64,000 bases of DNA from Patiriisocius sp047730165 (GTDB lineage: Bacteria > Bacteroidota > Bacteroidia > Flavobacteriales > Flavobacteriaceae): contig NZ_CP159834.1 in NCBI RefSeq assembly GCF_047730165.1, positions 1,736,001-1,800,000 on the forward strand. Reading direction: 5' to 3'. The notes below the pieces were generated by a model, which was not told where the DNA came from, did not search any database, and was given only the letters and a program-made list of their open reading frames with translations. A program made the translations under genes and the position numbers. Positions 47,058 to 55,055 of the stretch are shown in pieces. How positions within the stretch are numbered: position 1 is the first letter of the stretch; each line of letters begins with the position of its first letter.

Positions 47058-48620
47058 TTAATTATTACAAGTTATGTTGGTATAATGATCTCCATACGCT
47101 TTATCTGAAGGTATTGTTTTTTTGATAAAATTATAGTCATCTCCTAGCACTTCTAATACATTATCTCCTTCCCATTTATCTCTTCCTCCATCAATAGAGT
47201 GCGCGTAATAATAATAAATTATATTTATAGTATTTGCTAAATAGACTTCTTCATTTGGTTTTATATCAAAGAACCCTTTGGTTTCCCATTCACCATCTGT
47301 TTTTCTACTGGCTAGAGCTAACTGTATTTCTTTATAACACTTATTTTTAAATTTTAGTTTAAAAAATTGATCTTCAATAGGGTCATTAACAGAGTTTACT
47401 TTTTTTGATTTTACAATTTCCCCGTTTTCAAACAGGAATTTATACTTTTCACCATCGTCAATAGTGTATTGATACCATTCTCCTTCTTTTTCATCATCTA
47501 CAAATTCACCTTTAAACCTTAGTTCTCCATTCTCATAATACTCTACATAATTGCCGTTATAATCGCTAGAGTTATCTTCAGTATATTTTTTTTCTAATTG
47601 ACCGTTTGAAAAATAGAAAGACCATTCTCCGTCTTTGTAGTCATCTTTGTATGCGCCTTTTTCCTTTAATTCTCCATTTTCATAATAGAAAGACCATTCT
47701 CCTTCTTTGTCATTATCTTTGTATTCACCTTTTTCCTTTAGTTTCCCATTTTCATAATAACTTTCATAATGACCCGTAAAACCGATATATTCCTCTTTAG
47801 TATAATATTTTTTTAATTGGCCGTTTGAATAATAATTCCAATAGGTCGTCCAGTTTCCTACTTCTCCATTATTACCTTTTTCAGATGGGGAACCATTTTC
47901 TAAATATTCTTCATATAAGCCAATTTCATTACCATCTAGAAAGGTGGTATTGCTTTTTAGTTGCCCATTATCGTAATACGCTTTGTGTATGCCAACTTCC
48001 TCTCCTTTAATAAATTCTCCTATTCGTTTAAGTTGCCCATTTTCATAATATTCCTTACTTACGCCATGGTATTTGCCATCTAGCAAATTAGATTCCTCTT
48101 TTAGTATAAATTTATAAGGGTCATCAGTCGCGTAATAATTGTTCCGTATCGCTTTACCTATAGCAATCTCTTCATTATACTTATTAATTCCTAATTTTTC
48201 ACTTATAACAATGACCCCATTGGGCAGATATGCTTTATATACACCCGTTCTAATGGTTTCGTCGTATTTGCCATCAAAAAAATAAACACTTTTATAGGTT
48301 CCTTCCTCTTTTAATTCTCCGGTTCCCCAAAACGTTTGAAAAGGACCATCTTTATAGCCATTTTTATATGTGGCATAGTCATCTAATTGTCCTTTTTTAT
48401 TGTAACTCCAATATTCTCCTTCTAGCTCTCCATTTTTCATAGTTCCTTTTTCTGAAAGCGTACCATCCTGGTAATATTCAATAAAAGAACCGTGCTCTAT
48501 GGTATTATCATAGTTTTTAATAGATTTTAATTGTCCGTTTTCATAGTATTCTTTATGCTCTTGAGCATTTGAAACGTTTATGGATAATACTATTATTAAG
48601 AATAAAAATATATTTTTCAT
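47058..48620 (-). CDS. secreted YwqK/MORN-like repeat protein
   Basis: Start chosen at ATG 48620 (MKNIFLFLIIVLS, signal ending SNAQ), ten codons inside a TTG-started frame. 520 residues. More than a dozen repeats of the form YYENGQLK..GE(Y/F)..GK.GEW, the MORN_2/YwqK motif, fill residues about 20-400. A separate C-terminal domain (KFKNKCYKEIQLALAS to the end) is unassigned. YwqK-type proteins are called antitoxins by annotation pipelines, but in Bacteroidota they are mostly uncharacterised exported proteins. No toxin gene is adjacent. Confidence 0.85.
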   Translation of the reverse strand: MKNIFLFLIIVLSINVSNAQEHKEYYENGQLKSIKNYDNTIEHGSFIEYYQDGTLSEKGTMKNGELEGEYWSYNKKGQLDDYATYKNGYKDGPFQTFWGTGELKEEGTYKSVYFFDGKYDETIRTGVYKAYLPNGVIVISEKLGINKYNEEIAIGKAIRNNYYATDDPYKFILKEESNLLDGKYHGVSKEYYENGQLKRIGEFIKGEEVGIHKAYYDNGQLKSNTTFLDGNEIGLYEEYLENGSPSEKGNNGEVGNWTTYWNYYSNGQLKKYYTKEEYIGFTGHYESYYENGKLKEKGEYKDNDKEGEWSFYYENGELKEKGAYKDDYKDGEWSFYFSNGQLEKKYTEDNSSDYNGNYVEYYENGELRFKGEFVDDEKEGEWYQYTIDDGEKYKFLFENGEIVKSKKVNSVNDPIEDQFFKLKFKNKCYKEIQLALASRKTDGEWETKGFFDIKPNEEVYLANTINIIYYYYAHSIDGGRDKWEGDNVLEVLGDDYNFIKKTIPSDKAYGDHYTNITCNN

Positions 48621-48697
48621 AGTTGTGATTGATTCAAGTTTGTTTAGCAATGGTATTGTTTTATGTTTGTTATCGGTTAGTTTTGAGGGATAAATTT

Positions 48698-49693
48698 TTA
48701 ATCATCAAACCAATAATTTTGTTTGTAATGCGGATAGGGTAAATCGTCAGGGCTTTTGTATATAAACTCACTTTTTTCTTCTCCCGTAAGCCAATCAACC
48801 CAACCCCATTTGCCGTTTTTCTTAACCGCAAGTTTTGAAACACCATCGGTATCAAAACGTTTGTAATCATCATATTTACAAGCTACAGTTTGTTTGGCCT
48901 GCTCATCATAACTCCAGTAAGAGAGGTAAAATCCTACTTTTCCGTTGTTATATACGGCAGTGTACTTTCCATTAAAGGGATAAAAATTTAAGCTGTCGTA
49001 TTGCATGGGTATTAACTCTTTTTCCTCCATGTTCATATCCAAAAACTGATACATTCCCCACTTTTTAGTTTTTTTACTTCGTGCTTTTAAAGCACCATCT
49101 CCGTTGTTTGGATCAAAAATTACAAGGTCAGCCTTCAATTTTGTTTTTGCTAGTTTGAAGGTTTCTACCATCCAACTTTCCATTTTAATTAAAGGAACTT
49201 CGTCAGGTGTGTCAAAAATTGGGTCTACTATATAAAATCCTTCAAACCAATCGATTAAACCCCATTTTTCACTCTCCTTAATGAGAACAAAATCTTCACT
49301 ATCGACCTTTTTATGGATGATTTTATCAAATTTACAATTCACTCTATCGGCAGCGTCTTCAATTTCATAAGGAAGTAAAAGAACTCCGTATTTATCCTTT
49401 TGTTTTACGATTTGAAAGCGATCCTCTGTTCCAAAAAAGCTTAGTGAATCGAATTTAGGGGCAATCACTTCTTCATAAGAAAAATCGTCAATTTCCATTC
49501 CTGTAGAAATAGTGTAGAGGCCCCATTTTTTTGTGCTTTTCATTTTTGCCAAAACCATTTCTTCGCCATGGTAATCTTTAAAGATTATCTCCTTGGCTTT
49601 CATTTTTTTTCGGATTTCTTTTTTTGATATTTCTTGAGAGAAACAGGTTATAGTAAAAAGTAGTATCAGGTGTAGTAAAAATATTTTTCTCAT
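48698..49693 (-). CDS. secreted WG-repeat protein (cassette gene)
   Basis: Start chosen at ATG 49693 (MRKIFLLHLILLFTITCFSQ signal), 20 bases from the AAC core at 49713; the longer frame uses TTG inside the core. 331 residues with WG-type repeats: KKWGLYTI, DKYGVLLL, EKWGLIDW, KKWGMYQF, GKVGFYLS and GKWGWVDW, each followed by acidic beta segments. WG repeats (PF14903) build beta-rich surface proteins of unknown ligand. It ends 77 bases before the YwqK-like gene. Confidence 0.8.
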   Translation of the reverse strand: MRKIFLLHLILLFTITCFSQEISKKEIRKKMKAKEIIFKDYHGEEMVLAKMKSTKKWGLYTISTGMEIDDFSYEEVIAPKFDSLSFFGTEDRFQIVKQKDKYGVLLLPYEIEDAADRVNCKFDKIIHKKVDSEDFVLIKESEKWGLIDWFEGFYIVDPIFDTPDEVPLIKMESWMVETFKLAKTKLKADLVIFDPNNGDGALKARSKKTKKWGMYQFLDMNMEEKELIPMQYDSLNFYPFNGKYTAVYNNGKVGFYLSYWSYDEQAKQTVACKYDDYKRFDTDGVSKLAVKKNGKWGWVDWLTGEEKSEFIYKSPDDLPYPHYKQNYWFDD

Positions 49694-49710
49694 AGTTTTT
49701 TTAATGTTTG

Positions 49711-49839
49711 CCAACGTTTAGTGTATGGGCTGTGGCGTGTTCAGTCACAGACCAATATCAAAAGGGTACTTTTCATTGGAAAATCCGAAGGATTTTTCAA
49801 GTAGGGTAGGACAAGCCATAGCTTATACACCTTGTTAGC
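49711..49839 (-). repeat. long attC-like site, copy 1
   Basis: Core AACG at 49713, GTTAGC at 49834-49839. Arms 49721-49736 (GTGTATGGGCTGTGGC) and 49815-49830 (GCCATAGCTTATACAC) pair with three G-T pairs at positions 7, 8 and 12 on the plus strand. Inner hairpin GAAAATCC-GAA-GGATTTTTC. Confidence 0.7.
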
Positions 49840-50642
49840 ACACGTTCTTTATTTTTTAAGTCAGATTGACACGCTTTCTGGCTCGTACTTTTTATTAAGT
49901 ATCCAATATAGTCATAACCATTTAAAGTCCGTTACGGTATTCCGTAGTACGTTTCTCCTCTGGTATTCGATCAGATTAAAATCGGTTGAGAAGTAGAGAG
50001 GTTCAGTCTTACATTTTAACAATAAAAAAAACCCGAATCCATTCCGTCGTTTTTATCCGTCAGAGTAAAATCCGGCGCAATGATTTTCAGTTCTAGTTAA
50101 GTTTTTCTTTTTCTCCTAAAAACCGAAAAAAAATCCGATTGGATTTCTGCAATTTTAGGCTTGGTAAACTGTGTGCTAACGTTTAGTGTATGGGCTGTGG
50201 CGTGTTCAGTCACAGACCAATATCAAAAGGGTACTTTTCATTGGAAAATCCGAAGGATTTTTCAAGTAGGGTAGGACAAGCCATAGCTTATACACCTTGT
50301 TAGCACACGTTCTTTATTTTTTAAGTCAGATTGACACGCTTTCTGGCTCGTACTTTTTATTAAGTATCCAATATAGTCATAACCATTTAAAGTCCGTTAC
50401 GGTATTCCGTAGTACGTTTCTCCTCTGGTATTCGATCAGATTAAAATCGGTTGAGAAGTAGAGAGGTTCAGTCTTACATTTTAACAATAAAAAAAACCCG
50501 AATCCATTCCGTCGTTTTTATCCGTCAGAGTAAAATCCGGCGCAATGATTTTCAGTTCTAGTTAAGTTTTTCTTTTTCTCCTAAAAACCGAAAAAAAATC
50601 CGATTGGATTTCTGCAATTTTAGGCTTGGTAAACTGTGTGCT
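49713..50642 (-). repeat. perfect tandem duplication of a 465-bp gene-free cassette
   Basis: 49713-50177 and 50178-50642 look identical base for base. The homology starts at the AAC core (the preceding base differs, C or T, within GCYAAC) and ends at the next GCTAAC, after which sequences diverge. Each unit holds one long attC-like site plus about 335 bases with no reading frame but several TCCG-rich hairpins. Confidence 0.9.
50176..50304 (-). repeat. long attC-like site, copy 2
   Basis: Identical to the site at 49711 except for T instead of C before the AAC core (GCTAACG against GCCAACG). GTTAGC core at 50299-50304. Confidence 0.7.
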
Positions 50643-50650
50643 AACAATGG

Positions 50651-50674
50651 TATATAGAACATATGTTCTATATA
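50651..50674. repeat. 24-bp perfect palindrome
   Basis: TATATAGAACAT and its exact reverse complement, no spacer, six bases after a GCTAAC core. It may be the inner hairpin of a decayed site or a protein-binding site. Confidence 0.4.
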
Positions 50675-51014
50675 TTTCGAATATAGCGTGTATTTAATAT
50701 ATGGTCGATATCTCTTTAGAATAGTCTTAACCATCTAAGGCGTCTTTGTTTTCTTAAAATTGTTCAGCAGAATATGCAAGGGTATCTACTGTTTTCAATT
50801 GTCGAAATCCACTAAAATCGAAGTTAAAGGTTATTTTTCAAGCAATCAATACGTAGTTATACCTATTTTTTAGTAAAACTATTAAAAATTGAAGAGGTGT
50901 TGCTGTGGTTTTTCGTAATGTGATTTTTTGAAGGATGCAACAATGAATGTTTTGTTTTAGAAATTATTACGTTGGATATTAGTAAACAACGCTTAGAGTT
51001 TGTTTTTTTACAAA

Positions 51015-51045
51015 GTAAAAAAGCGTTTGGTATGAAACCAAACGC
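51015..51045 (-). terminator. terminator downstream of the PEBP gene
   Basis: On the minus strand: GCGTTTGGT, 5-base loop, ACCAAACGC, then TTTTTTAC. Perfect 9-bp stem and T tract, about 125 bases after the stop codon at 51171. Confidence 0.8.
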
Positions 51046-51170
51046 GATTAATGAACTCAGAAAAGTAGTAAGATATTTCTCTGTGTTTTTATATTTTTCT
51101 CTTAAACTTTTAGGTTCAAATTCTTATTGAATAGGTACAGAATTTGCTGTTATATGTTTTTAGAGAGGGT

Positions 51171-51728
51171 TTACTTCTTACTTCTTTGATAATATGTTAT
51201 TATACTAGCTTTAGCTATTGTATTATTCCATAAGTAATATCCAACTACAGCAGGGTTTGTACTTTCATTGAGTCCAAGTTTGTCTGTTTTAGAAGCGTAA
51301 ACTGTAATTATATATTGATGTAAACCGTGACCTTCTGGAGGGCAAGGTCCACCATATCCATTGGCTCCATAATCTGTAATGCTTTGAATAACCCCTTCAG
51401 GTGCTAGGTTTAGTTTTGTATTTCCAGCTCCAGAAACTAATTCTTTAGTGTTTACAGGTATGTCAAATACAACCCAATGCCACCATCCGCTTCCAGTAGG
51501 GGCATCTGGATCGTACATAGTCACAGCAAAACTTTTAGTTCCTGCAGGTGCATTTTTCCAAGATAATTGTGGAGATTGATTTTCTCCAGTACAGCCAAAT
51601 CCGTTAAATTCCTCATGGATAGTGGCTTCTCCACCCAAATCATTACTTGACAAGGTAAATGTGTTTTGGGCAAATACTGTACTAGATAAGGTGATTAGTA
51701 ACCCTATAATAAAATTTGATTTTTTCAT
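51171..51728 (-). CDS. YbhB/YbcL-family PEBP (Raf-kinase-inhibitor-like) protein
   Basis: 185 residues with a signal peptide (ending VFAQ). PEBP signatures are intact: GENQSPQLSWKNAP, the anion-pocket DPDAP, HWVVFDIP, and GYGGPCPPEGHGLHQY. Periplasmic relatives of YbhB bind small phospho- or carboxyl-ligands; biological role in bacteria is largely unknown. It lies 88 bases downstream of an AraC gene on the same strand, and both sit between array sites, so they may travel as a two-gene cassette in which AraC controls the PEBP gene. Confidence 0.92.
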   Translation of the reverse strand: MKKSNFIIGLLITLSSTVFAQNTFTLSSNDLGGEATIHEEFNGFGCTGENQSPQLSWKNAPAGTKSFAVTMYDPDAPTGSGWWHWVVFDIPVNTKELVSGAGNTKLNLAPEGVIQSITDYGANGYGGPCPPEGHGLHQYIITVYASKTDKLGLNESTNPAVVGYYLWNNTIAKASIITYYQRSKK

Positions 51729-51752
51729 AATGTTTGTTTTTTAGTTTGGGAA

Positions 51753-51760
51753 CAAAATTA
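51753..51760 (-). promoter_or_regulatory. possible -7 promoter element of the PEBP gene
   Basis: TAATTTTG on the minus strand matches TAnnTTTG, 24 bases before the start codon. No clear -33 element at 19-21 bases. Confidence 0.35.
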
Positions 51761-51816
51761 TGAGAGATAGTAGTAAATCTTGTGTTTGATACAGTTCAAA
51801 AAGTATTGATAATAGT

Positions 51817-52656
51817 TCAGCTTGATTGATACTGTTTTGGGGTGATTCCGAATTTCATCTTAAAAGCCTGAATGAAATTTGATAAATTTTCATATCCAAT
51901 TTCCTCATAGATGTCAGATGGTCTTTTTGATTTATTTTTTAGTAAGAATGCCGAATGTTCAAGTCTTTTCTCTTGAAACCATTTGCTTGGAGAGCTATGA
52001 AAGTGCTTTTCAAATTGTCTTTTGAATGTTGAAACACTCATATTCGATAGAAATGAAAGTTCTTTTATAGTTAGTTTATTTAACTGATTACTCTCTATTG
52101 TCTGAATAAATCTTTGACTGTTGTTGTCACTATTGTTAATTATAGAATATAAAAAGTCTACCCCGTTAAATTCAACGAGATATAGCATTATTTCCTCAAA
52201 CTTAGCATCTAAAATATTTTTTTGAATTGCTGTTGAAAGTTTAGAAATATCTAAAAGACTATCCGAAAATCTCTTTATAAATGAATCATAATTAAATGAA
52301 TACGTAGAATACAGTGTGCTTGATTCTGTTGGATTAAGTTCAAACTTTCTTATGAATTTTAAAACATCTTCGTTAGAGAAAAAGAATAGAATACTTCTAT
52401 AGTAATCTGCAATGTTAGAAAGCTTTTCAGTCATTAAACAATGTCCAGACTTCATCAATAGGAATTGAGAATTATCTATTGCAAAGGAAGAATTATCAAA
52501 AAAAACTTCTTTTTTTCCTTCTTGAAGAAAACTAAATGTGTTTTTATTCAGTAAGATTTTTTGCTTTGAGATTTCTTTAGAGCTTTCATAATCATACACA
52601 GAGATAGAGAGAGAAGAATTCAAATTTAGTTCATCCGGTAATGTAATTATCTTCAT
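51817..52656 (-). CDS. AraC-family regulator (cassette gene)
   Basis: 279 residues. The N-terminal about 170 residues are an unassigned effector domain (the kind found in flavobacterial AraC proteins with a cupin-like start). The C-terminal HTH pair is complete: TIKELSFLSNMSVSTFKRQFEKHFHSSPSKWF and RPSDIYEEIGYENLSNFIQAFKMKFGITPKQY, with the expected G, F..AFK and G.TP..Y residues. It begins 15 bases from the left arm of an attC-like site. Unrelated in sequence to the AraC pair at 21-24 kb. Confidence 0.9.
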   Translation of the reverse strand: MKIITLPDELNLNSSLSISVYDYESSKEISKQKILLNKNTFSFLQEGKKEVFFDNSSFAIDNSQFLLMKSGHCLMTEKLSNIADYYRSILFFFSNEDVLKFIRKFELNPTESSTLYSTYSFNYDSFIKRFSDSLLDISKLSTAIQKNILDAKFEEIMLYLVEFNGVDFLYSIINNSDNNSQRFIQTIESNQLNKLTIKELSFLSNMSVSTFKRQFEKHFHSSPSKWFQEKRLEHSAFLLKNKSKRPSDIYEEIGYENLSNFIQAFKMKFGITPKQYQSS

Positions 52657-52670
52657 CGGGTTTTAATTGT

Positions 52671-52801
52671 CTCTAAGTGCTTGTGTATTGTTAGTGGCTT
52701 GTCTAAGCCATCTAATTTAGCAAATAAAAATCGAATAAAAAATCCACTTTGAATGTTTGCAAGTAGGCGAGAAGAACCTAATAATTATACACCTTGTTAA
52801 T
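52671..52801 (-). repeat. long attC-like site with degenerate left core
   Basis: Left CTAAGTGCTTGTGTATTGTTAG has AAG in place of AACG; right TAATTATACACCTTGTTAA keeps GTT at 52796-52798. The internal TCTAATTTAGCAAATAAA text is shared with the sites at 44098, 45033 and 59588. Confidence 0.6.
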
Positions 52802-52891
52802 TGAAGTTTTTGTCAGTAAACTATTGCTAATCAAGCTATAAGTTCTCTTCCTTAATGTAAAGATCTTTCCTTAGTAGATAAGTAATATTAT

Positions 52892-52987
52892 CTATTTTAA
52901 TTTTTTTGATTCTTTAATTGCTAAATAAAAACCTATGCCAAAAAGAAGAGTTATGAGTCCCGCAAAATATGGTATTATTTCAATCAT
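52892..52987 (-). CDS. 31-residue membrane peptide gene
   Basis: ATG 52987 to TAG 52892 encodes a short peptide with one hydrophobic helix (IPYFAGLITLLFGIGFYLA) and a basic tail (KESKKLK). Its start overlaps the stop of the 61-residue gene (ATGATTGA), a normal translational coupling arrangement. Too short for family assignment; the overlap and membrane profile are the only support. Confidence 0.45.
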   Translation of the reverse strand: MIEIIPYFAGLITLLFGIGFYLAIKESKKLK

Positions 52988-53165
52988 TTTTTGTGTTGTT
53001 AATTAGTTTTAGATAAATTCCAAATGCTAATATTGAAGGAACCCATAGTCCAATAAAATTTCCGTCTGCTTTTTCACCTTGGAAATAGAGAAACTCGGAA
53101 AATATCAACGATAACATAGCAGCAACAAATAGTAGTTTGTCTGTGGTTGTAAATTTTTTAAGCAT
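52980..53165 (-). CDS. 61-residue two-helix membrane protein
   Basis: Two hydrophobic helices (about 10-28 and 38-54) joined by a short charged loop (GEKADGNF). It begins MLKKFTTTDKLLFVAAMLSL. No recognised family. It is followed by the overlapping 31-residue peptide, so the pair would fill one cassette between sites at 52671 and 53313. Confidence 0.6.
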   Translation of the reverse strand: MLKKFTTTDKLLFVAAMLSLIFSEFLYFQGEKADGNFIGLWVPSILAFGIYLKLINNTKND

Positions 53166-53312
53166 GGTTTTGTTATTTTTACTTTTTTAAAAGTACTCAT
53201 TTTATTTCAGAGTTCTATTGTCATTTCAGATTTTGTTCTTGTAGTATCGCTCAAATTAATCGTTTTATTAAAGAACCCAATAGGGTGAGAAATAGCTAAT
53301 GTTAAAGTGTTG

Positions 53313-53340
53313 CTAACAGTAACTGTTTATAGTCGGTTAA
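53313..53340 (-). repeat. attC-like left half
   Basis: TTGCTAACAGTAACTGTTTATAG: GCTAAC core with part of an arm, 150 bases upstream of the 61-residue gene. The stretch from here to 53511 has only an unconvincing 66-codon plus-strand frame. Confidence 0.35.
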
Positions 53341-53511
53341 TTTATTGACGCAAAAAAGAGACTCTGAAATGAGCTATGACTATAATGATGTTTTTTTGCG
53401 AAATAATAACTTTTCTATAAGTTCTTATTTGATCAATTTGATATTTGAGAATACGTGGAATAAGAAATATAATTACTTTAAGCTATTCAACTATTGTTCC
53501 TTAGAATTAAT

Positions 53512-53575
53512 CACAGCGCATAGTATCTTGCGTGAGCATATCTAAGGAGCCCATGCATTATGCGTTTTGTTGTAA
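53512..53575 (-). repeat. compact attC-like site
   Basis: CACAGCGCATAGTATC at the left, GCATTATGCGTTTTGTTGT at the right, centre CTAAGGAGCCC. GCGCATAGTATCTTGCG-type arms pair with GCATTATGCG. GTT core at 53569-53571. Same ACAGCGC left variant as the site at 38460. Confidence 0.5.
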
Positions 53576-53683
53576 AACGTTTATTTAAATTCCTAACTAT
53601 TTTCTTATTTTTTCACCTCGATTAAATACCAATTTGAAGATGTAAATAAGGTAGAGTGAATTCTCTAGGGTAAGCGACAGTCA

Positions 53684-54754
53684 TTAATCTGCAATAAATA
53701 TTGATTCGTAGCCAACAAACTTGTACTCATTGTCTAACAGCTTAAAATAAAGTAAATATCCTGAAGGAGTGGGATCGATACTTACAACATAAAGGTTTTT
53801 TAGATTACCATATTTGTTTGTAAAATTCTCTTCGAGAAAGCCATTTATATACTTCCCATCATACAGGATAATTTTTGAAGTAGGCCGTTTACAAAAACGT
53901 TTAAAAATGTTTGTAAATTTTTCTTTATCAATAACTTCATTTTTGGAATCGCCTGAGAAAATAGGGTAATCTATACTTTCATTTATAAGCTCATCATTGT
54001 TTCGGTTAGTACATAGATTTTCCCAGAATGAATTAAAGCTCAATGTTTTTTGAATTTGAATTGTTGCATTATCAGTTGGCTCTATACTATCGCCCGCTGA
54101 AGTATAATTACCCGAATCACTAGAAGCTATAGATGTAGCTATGTACGTTGTATCATTAGTATAATAAATAGTGGCTTTTTTACCATTTAATGCCACATGG
54201 TCATCATACACAAAACCTGAAATAGTTATCGTATCACCAATATTATTTATAAGACGATAGTCACTCGGTAAATCTCCAGATTTATCATCTTCGTGAACTA
54301 ATAGAGTTCCTTCTATTTTTGAAGCATTATTGGCCTTTATTGCTTCCTCCGTGTTAATCCGACCATATTCACCATAAATAGTTTTACTATTTATGTGAAG
54401 ATCAAATTCTTGTAATGTTTGCTCTACATTAAAATTCACAACTATTTTTTTACCAATTAATTTTCTAATTTCACTAAAACTATCTCCTTGAAAATCATAA
54501 TATTCAAAACTCATTGTATTGTCATCTATATCTACATATAAGTACTCTCTCCCCCAGAAATCAGATTCTTCCATAGATTTTAAAATTCCGACTATAGGAC
54601 TTTTAACAATTTTAGCAATTTTTGCAACTTCTTCTTCTTCTTCTTCTTCTTTTTCTATTTTGCTTTCACTGTCAGTTTGCTTTTCTTTAGTATTCGAACA
54701 GGAAAAGGTGAATATTAATATAAAAAGGGTAATCAGATATGCTTGTTTTGTCAT
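53684..54754 (-). CDS. hypothetical lipoprotein, 356 residues (cassette gene)
   Basis: Lipoprotein signal with Cys19 (IFTFSC) followed by a linker with a run of seven Glu. Two OB-like beta segments occur at about 90-130 (IGKKIVVNFNV) and 145-205 (IEGTLLVHEDD, GDTITISGFVY), reminiscent of tRNA_anti-like domains, then a C-terminal part with FTNIFKRFCKRP and FVGYESIFIAD. No firm family. It is flanked by attC-like material on both sides. Confidence 0.75.
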   Translation of the reverse strand: MTKQAYLITLFILIFTFSCSNTKEKQTDSESKIEKEEEEEEEVAKIAKIVKSPIVGILKSMEESDFWGREYLYVDIDDNTMSFEYYDFQGDSFSEIRKLIGKKIVVNFNVEQTLQEFDLHINSKTIYGEYGRINTEEAIKANNASKIEGTLLVHEDDKSGDLPSDYRLINNIGDTITISGFVYDDHVALNGKKATIYYTNDTTYIATSIASSDSGNYTSAGDSIEPTDNATIQIQKTLSFNSFWENLCTNRNNDELINESIDYPIFSGDSKNEVIDKEKFTNIFKRFCKRPTSKIILYDGKYINGFLEENFTNKYGNLKNLYVVSIDPTPSGYLLYFKLLDNEYKFVGYESIFIAD

Positions 54755-55055
54755 AGTTGTTTTTCTTTTATCTGTGGGCTTACTTTGTTATAGATTAAAT
54801 GATATTCTTGGCTATAAAAAGCCGCCTAGCTCGTAAGGTTAATCCTATTATTTGATAACTGTTTTTTGGTCTGTTTTGATATAATTAAGTTTGATATTTT
54901 TTTGATTTTCACCTTTTACACATCCACTTGCAATTTCCTTTTCTTCAGTAGTAATGCTTTGTTTTGATACTCTTGTTTGTTTAAAAAACACCTCAAGTTT
55001 TTTCTGTAATTGGCTAGATCAAGTAATAAATTATTCAAGGTGCTAGCACCAGGCC
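54755..55055. other. 300-bp intergenic stretch with a decayed site
   Basis: No gene. The right end (55008-55047) is an array right arm; the left part (GGGCTTACTTTGTTATAG near 54776) may be the remains of the left arm. Confidence 0.4.
55008..55047 (-). repeat. degenerate attC-like right arm
   Basis: GGCTAGATCAAGTAATAAATTATTCAAGGTGCTAGC follows the shared right half CTAGAACAAGCAATAAATTA...GTGTTAGC (split here for key parts), with GTT changed to GCT. The gene at 55056 stops nine bases after it. Confidence 0.5.

Larger units (their letters stand above)
50643..51170. other. 528-bp stretch with core, palindrome and terminator, no gene
   Basis: It opens with the third GCTAAC core (50640-50645) followed by a 24-bp perfect palindrome (50651-50674). 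A plus-strand frame at about 50960-51070 reads ITLDISKQRLEF, vaguely like the start of IS110-type transposases, but it is too short to call. The terminator at 51015 belongs to the PEBP gene. Confidence 0.45.

Noticed and set aside
47058..48620. YwqK-like protein as half of a toxin-antitoxin pair
   Set aside because: The name comes from annotation practice; no toxin gene is adjacent and the protein has a signal peptide, so a cytoplasmic antitoxin role is unlikely.
50960..51070. Possible IS110-type transposase remnant (LDISKQRLEF)
   Set aside because: Only about 35 residues, overlapping a good terminator, with no further transposase motifs; similarity too weak to call.
53345..53545. 66-codon plus-strand frame between two site remnants
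   Set aside because: TTG-type start, opposite to array orientation, Asn/Tyr/Phe-rich low-complexity text and no homology that I can see.
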